Position numbers and translations under genes: made by a program. The notes under the pieces are model-generated. The model ran no database searches. It was not told the DNA's origin and saw only the letters and a list, made by a program, of their open reading frames with translations. From Eubacterium maltosivorans (GTDB lineage Bacteria > Bacillota > Clostridia > Eubacteriales > Eubacteriaceae), in NCBI RefSeq assembly GCF_002441855.2, contig NZ_CP029487.1, positions 1,798,001 through 1,862,000 on the forward strand: DNA of 64,000 nucleotides. Reading direction: 5' to 3'. Positions 60,498-64,000 of the stretch are shown here, in pieces; the stretch's first letter is position 1, and every line of letters begins with the position of its first letter.

Positions 60498-63137
60498 TTA
60501 GTCAAGCTGATTCTTGATGATTTCTTTAGCTTTTTCTAAGGCTTCGCCCAGTTTTTCGGGCTTTTTGCCACCAGCCTGAGCCATATCCGGGCGTCCGCCG
60601 CCGCCGCCGCCTGCAATCTGCGCTACTTCCTTAATAAGCTTGCCGGCGTGGAAACCCTTATCGAGAATATCCTTGGTGGCTGTAGCGATAAAGTTTACCT
60701 TTTCCTTACCCTTGGTGCCGAGCAGCACAATACCGGAGCCCATTCGGTCCTTAAGCATGTCGCTGATGTTGCGGAGCTCTTCCATATCCACTCCTTCAAC
60801 CTCTGCGATGGTGGTCTGTACGCCGTCGATCACGGTCACCTTCTGATGGATATCCATCACCATATTGCCGGCAAATTTATGCTTGAGCTCGTTGATGATT
60901 TTTTCTTTATGCTTGCTCTGTTCAGACAGCTCGGTAACCTTTTCCAGAAGATGGTCTGGGTTGGTCTTTAAGGCTTCCGCGGTTTCGAGCAGGGTGTCAT
61001 CCATCTGCTCAACATGATAAACGGCGTTCATGCCTGTGGCCGCTTCGATACGGCGGATGCCGGCTGCGACGCCGGTTTCGCTCAGGATTTTAAACATCCC
61101 GACCTGGGCGGAGTTCGTGATATGGCAGCCGCCGCAGAGCTCAATGCTGAAATCTCCAACCTTGACAACGCGGACAACCTCGCCGTATTTTTCACCGAAA
61201 AGAGCCATCGCGCCCATAGAGCGGGCGTCGTCGATGCTGGTTTCAAAAATGGCGACATCCATGGCTTCCAGAATCGCCTTGTTGACAATTTCCTCTACCT
61301 GACGTTTTTCTTCGTGAGTCATTGGCTGGAAATGGTTAAAGTCAAAACGGAGGCGTTCTGGCGATACAAAGGAGCCTGCCTGTTCAACATGGTCGCCCAG
61401 CACCTGCTTCAGCGCTTTCTGGAGCAAATGGGTCGAGGTATGGTTTCTCTGGGTAGCGGCGCGCAGCTCACGGTTGACCTTTGTCGTAACCTCTTCGCCC
61501 ATTTTAAAGGTTCCAGAAACCACCTTGCCATAATGGATATGGCGGCTCAGGCTGCCCTTTTTACAGTCGGTTACTTCGATCACGCTGTCGCCGGATACGA
61601 TCTGGCCTTTATCGCCAACCTGTCCGCCGCTTTCAGCGTAGAAGGAGGTTTTGTCAAGCAGCACCAGAACATCCTCACCGGCGTGTACTTCGCTCACCAG
61701 CTCTTCACCTGCGATCAGGCCAATGATTTTTCCGGTTGCTTCCAGATTGTCATAGCCTACGAATTCAACCAGTGCGTCTGGTCCCAGCGGGTTAAAGGGA
61801 TCGTCTGCCCAGACAGCCAGGTCGCTTTCGGCACGGGCCTTGCGCGCGCGCTCACGCTGCTCCTGCATGGCTTCTTCAAATTCACTGGCGATCAGGGTCA
61901 GGCCGCGTTCCTCTACAATTTCCTTAGTCAGGTCATAGGGGAAGCCGTAGGTGTCGTATAATTTAAAGGCGCCTTGTCCGGGGAATACCTTTTCTTCCTG
62001 TGCGATCAGGCTGTCCAGCTCTTTTTCGAGCAGGCTCAGACCCTGGTCGATGGTTTCTTTAAAGCGTTCTTCCTCAATTTTTATGAGCTTCTGAATGTAA
62101 TCCTGCTTTTCAGCCAGCTCCGGATAAGCGCCAGACGAAACGCGAACCACTTCCTTGGCCACATCATAAAGGAAAAGCTCCTGCATGCCAAGCAGCTTGC
62201 CGTGGCGGGCGGCACGTCTCAGGAGACGTCTCAGAACATAGCCACGGCCTTCGTTACCCGGCATAACGCCGTCAGCGATCATAAAGGTAACGCTGCGGAC
62301 ATGGTCGGTAATAACGCGGATGGAAACATCGTCCTGTGTGTTTTCGCCGTATTTTACACCGGCCTTTTTACAGATATAGTTTAAAATATGGCCGATGGTA
62401 TCAATCTCGAAAATATTGTCAACACCCTGCATAATGGTGGCCAGACGTTCCAGGCCCATGCCGGTATCGATATTTGGGTTGGCCAGCGGGTTGTAGTTGC
62501 CTTCCTCGTCCTTGTCAAACTGGGTGAATACCAGGTTCCAGAACTCAACATAACGGTCGCACTCGCAGCCCGGAGCGCAGTCTGGGCTGCCGCAGCCATA
62601 TTCTTCTCCGCGGTCATAGTAAAGCTCGGAGCAGGGGCCGCATGGTCCCAGTCCATGTTCCCAGAAATTGTCTTCTTTTCCGAGACGGACGATCCGTTCT
62701 TCCGGCACGCCGATTTCGTCATGCCAGATATCATGGGCTTCGTCATCGTCTAAATAGATGGAGACATAGATTTTTTCCGGGTCCATTTCCATGACCTCGG
62801 TACAGAATTCCCATGCCCATGGAATGGCTTCATTTTTAAAGTAATCTCCAAAGGAAAAGTTGCCGAGCATTTCAAAGAAGGTACCGTGGCGGGCGGTTTT
62901 TCCCACATTTTCAATGTCTGGGGTACGGATACACTTCTGGCAGGTGGTTACCCGTTTTCTCGGCGGAATCTCATCGCCTGTAAAATAAGGCTTCATCGGA
63001 GCCATCCCGGAGTTGATCAAAAGCAGACTCTTGTCATTGATCGGCACCAGTGGAAAGCTCTTTAATCTTAAATGTCCTTTGCTCTCAAAGAACGCTAAAA
63101 ACTTTTCACGAATTTCGTTTAAACCTAAAGGTTGCAT
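60498..63137 (-). CDS. alaS: Alanyl-tRNA synthetase
   Basis: This 879-residue class II synthetase starts at ATG 63137 (SD AAAGGGAGA); an upstream extension would run through the T-box and is rejected. The aminoacylation domain (1-360) has LLINSGMAPMKPYFTGDEIP, TARHGTFFEMLGNFSFGDYF, NPNIDTGMGLERLATIMQG, and GRGYVLRRLLRRAARHGKLL. The editing domain has HTSTHLLQKALKQVLGDHVE (HxxxH) and CGGCHITNSAQVG (Cys/His zinc ligands). The C-Ala domain carries a glycine-rich GGGGGGRPDMAQAGG near the end. It charges tRNA-Ala in the cytosol. It is controlled by an upstream T-box. Confidence 0.97.
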   Translation of the reverse strand: MQPLGLNEIREKFLAFFESKGHLRLKSFPLVPINDKSLLLINSGMAPMKPYFTGDEIPPRKRVTTCQKCIRTPDIENVGKTARHGTFFEMLGNFSFGDYFKNEAIPWAWEFCTEVMEMDPEKIYVSIYLDDDEAHDIWHDEIGVPEERIVRLGKEDNFWEHGLGPCGPCSELYYDRGEEYGCGSPDCAPGCECDRYVEFWNLVFTQFDKDEEGNYNPLANPNIDTGMGLERLATIMQGVDNIFEIDTIGHILNYICKKAGVKYGENTQDDVSIRVITDHVRSVTFMIADGVMPGNEGRGYVLRRLLRRAARHGKLLGMQELFLYDVAKEVVRVSSGAYPELAEKQDYIQKLIKIEEERFKETIDQGLSLLEKELDSLIAQEEKVFPGQGAFKLYDTYGFPYDLTKEIVEERGLTLIASEFEEAMQEQRERARKARAESDLAVWADDPFNPLGPDALVEFVGYDNLEATGKIIGLIAGEELVSEVHAGEDVLVLLDKTSFYAESGGQVGDKGQIVSGDSVIEVTDCKKGSLSRHIHYGKVVSGTFKMGEEVTTKVNRELRAATQRNHTSTHLLQKALKQVLGDHVEQAGSFVSPERLRFDFNHFQPMTHEEKRQVEEIVNKAILEAMDVAIFETSIDDARSMGAMALFGEKYGEVVRVVKVGDFSIELCGGCHITNSAQVGMFKILSETGVAAGIRRIEAATGMNAVYHVEQMDDTLLETAEALKTNPDHLLEKVTELSEQSKHKEKIINELKHKFAGNMVMDIHQKVTVIDGVQTTIAEVEGVDMEELRNISDMLKDRMGSGIVLLGTKGKEKVNFIATATKDILDKGFHAGKLIKEVAQIAGGGGGGRPDMAQAGGKKPEKLGEALEKAKEIIKNQLD

Positions 63138-63190
63138 GTTTTCGTTCTCCCTTTTATGAATTTGTTTTTGTTTATACTTGATGCTTTGAG

Positions 63191-63425
63191 TAAAAAAATA
63201 AAACTCCGCCCCTGCAAACAGGGACGAAGTTGATTTCCGCGGTACCACCCAAATTAGCAAAGCGGCGCTTTGCTCACTCAAACAAATAACGGTCTGTCAG
63301 CCGTCGGTTCTTACACTCTCCTGATTTCAGAACCGCTGCTCAAATGGGGCGGCCTTATCACTTCCATGGAAACTCACACCAACCGTTCCCTCTCTGAATG
63401 GTCTGTCATAAGGTTGTCATTCTCA
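63191..63425 (-). promoter_or_regulatory. T-box riboswitch upstream of alaS
   Basis: On the minus strand the leader contains AGAGAGGGAACGG, GGTTGGTGTGAG (stem I type), and the T-box sequence TGGGTGGTACCGCGGAA (63251-63235). A terminator stem ACTTCGTCCCTG / CAGGGGCGGAGT follows, with TTTTATTTTTTT (63210-63191). The alanine specifier is probably the GCC in GTGATAAGGCC, but I cannot fix its position with certainty. Uncharged tRNA-Ala would favour read-through. Confidence 0.9.
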
Positions 63426-63512
63426 TTGCATTCATATTTACTTAACATTCAAATTATATGTAATGTTTTCGCTTTTGTCAAGCCTTATTCTGAATTGCCT
63501 GTCAATATCCTT

Positions 63513-64000
63513 TTACCTGAGCATTTCACCCTTGGAGGATGCAAAACCGGCGATCAAATACTTCATGACAACCTTGACCGTTCCCATGATCGGTACTGCC
63601 AGAATCATACCCAGACCGCCAAACATGGCGCCAAAGAAAAAGATAGAAAAAATAATGACAACCGGGTGCAGCCCAACGTTGCCGGACATGAGCGCTGGCG
63701 CCAGCAGATTGCCGCACACCACCTGGACAACGGCCATCCAAATCAGGATATAGACCATCTGTATCGGGCTTGACAGAAGCGCCATAACGCAGATCACCAC
63801 CATTCCCACCGCCGGACCAAAATAAGGGATCATGGTCGTAACCCCCGCAATCACACCGATGACCGGCGCGTAGGGCAGCCCCATAAAGTAAGCGCCCACA
63901 CCTGTCAGAATCCCGGCGATAATGGACATGAGCCCCTGTCCACGGATAAAGCCGCCGATCACCATATCGATGTCATAAAACATTTTCTTTACCTGATTTC
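63513..64000 (-). CDS. AI-2E family transporter (C-terminal part; 5' end outside the window)
   Basis: The frame is open from the right edge of the window to the stop at 63513, so only the last 162 or so residues are seen. They contain YDIDMVIGGFIRGQGLMSII, IGVIAGVTTMIPYFGPAVGM, a long hydrophobic run (MVYILIWMAVVQVVCGNLLA), and the family-typical LHPVVIIFSIFFFGAMFGGL followed by GMILAVPIMGTVKVVMKYL. Four to five transmembrane helices are apparent. The family name comes from a proposed AI-2 exporter (TqsA), but most members have other or unknown substrates. The T-box and alaS lie just downstream. Confidence 0.85.
   Translation of the reverse strand, partial: NQVKKMFYDIDMVIGGFIRGQGLMSIIAGILTGVGAYFMGLPYAPVIGVIAGVTTMIPYFGPAVGMVVICVMALLSSPIQMVYILIWMAVVQVVCGNLLAPALMSGNVGLHPVVIIFSIFFFGAMFGGLGMILAVPIMGTVKVVMKYLIAGFASSKGEMLR

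Noticed and set aside
63513-64000. AI-2 exporter working with the LsrF-like operon
   Set aside because: AI-2E family membership does not show AI-2 transport, the gene is 40 kb away, and nothing else links them.

Overview
The window looks like a chromosome segment of a low-to-medium GC Gram-positive anaerobe, most likely Clostridia. The block alaS - ireB - ruvX - DUF1292 - mltG - trmR - trhP has the Bacillota order. Lipoprotein signals, a T-box upstream of alaS, a cobalamin riboswitch and clean sigma-A promoters agree. The overall gene set resembles the Eubacterium limosum group of acetogens, but that genus-level guess is inference. Most genes lie on the minus strand.

1-24 kb is metabolic. 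It starts with a truncated McrB-like AAA+ restriction ATPase. Next come an operon pairing a BioB-like radical SAM enzyme with an SsuABC/TauABC-type importer, a lipoprotein, and an Mbeg1-like hydrolase. The p-aminobenzoate operon pabA-pabB-pabC has a sigma-A promoter and an intrinsic terminator inside its leader. A fructose PTS operon fruR-fruK-fruA ends in an HPr gene that is frameshifted as written. An M23 peptidase follows, then a cobalamin riboswitch that controls a DUF2284 gene and an unknown gene. A SorC-type regulator diverges from a DhaL / VOC / DhaK / LsrF-like operon, with four palindromic operators between them. A 214-bp palindromic MITE-like repeat sits between dhaK and lsrF.

24-28.3 kb is accessory: an M15 peptidase, DUF2922, DUF1659, a sigma-70-like factor, a winged-helix replication-like protein, a KilAC-like protein and a zinc-finger-like protein. 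It resembles a decayed phage-type lysis and regulation module.

28.3-51 kb is the most unusual part. Three very large secreted proteins (1964, 2285 and 1398 aa) each end in a dockerin. Between them lies one smaller secreted protein with an N-terminal cohesin, Ig-like domains and a C-terminal cell-wall sorting signal (NPVTG, hydrophobic stretch, basic tail). This makes a compact cohesin-dockerin surface system with no recognisable glycoside hydrolase. One dockerin protein carries a glycerophosphodiesterase domain; the others are beta-helix-like and Ig/FN3/YDG repeat proteins. Upstream lie a stand-alone HD-GYP phosphodiesterase and a tyrosine recombinase bracketed by two inverted 12-7-12 sites. 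That is the architecture of a self-inverting switch, with an outward-facing promoter-like sequence inside. The inferred idea is phase-variable control of a nucleotide-signalling enzyme next to a surface-display locus.

51-64 kb is the conserved housekeeping block (tRNA modification, cell wall, RNase J, RuvX, AlaRS). A type I toxin-antitoxin-like locus, with a 26-aa hydrophobic peptide and a convergent antisense RNA promoter, is inserted between trhP and trmR. An AI-2E family membrane protein runs off the right edge.
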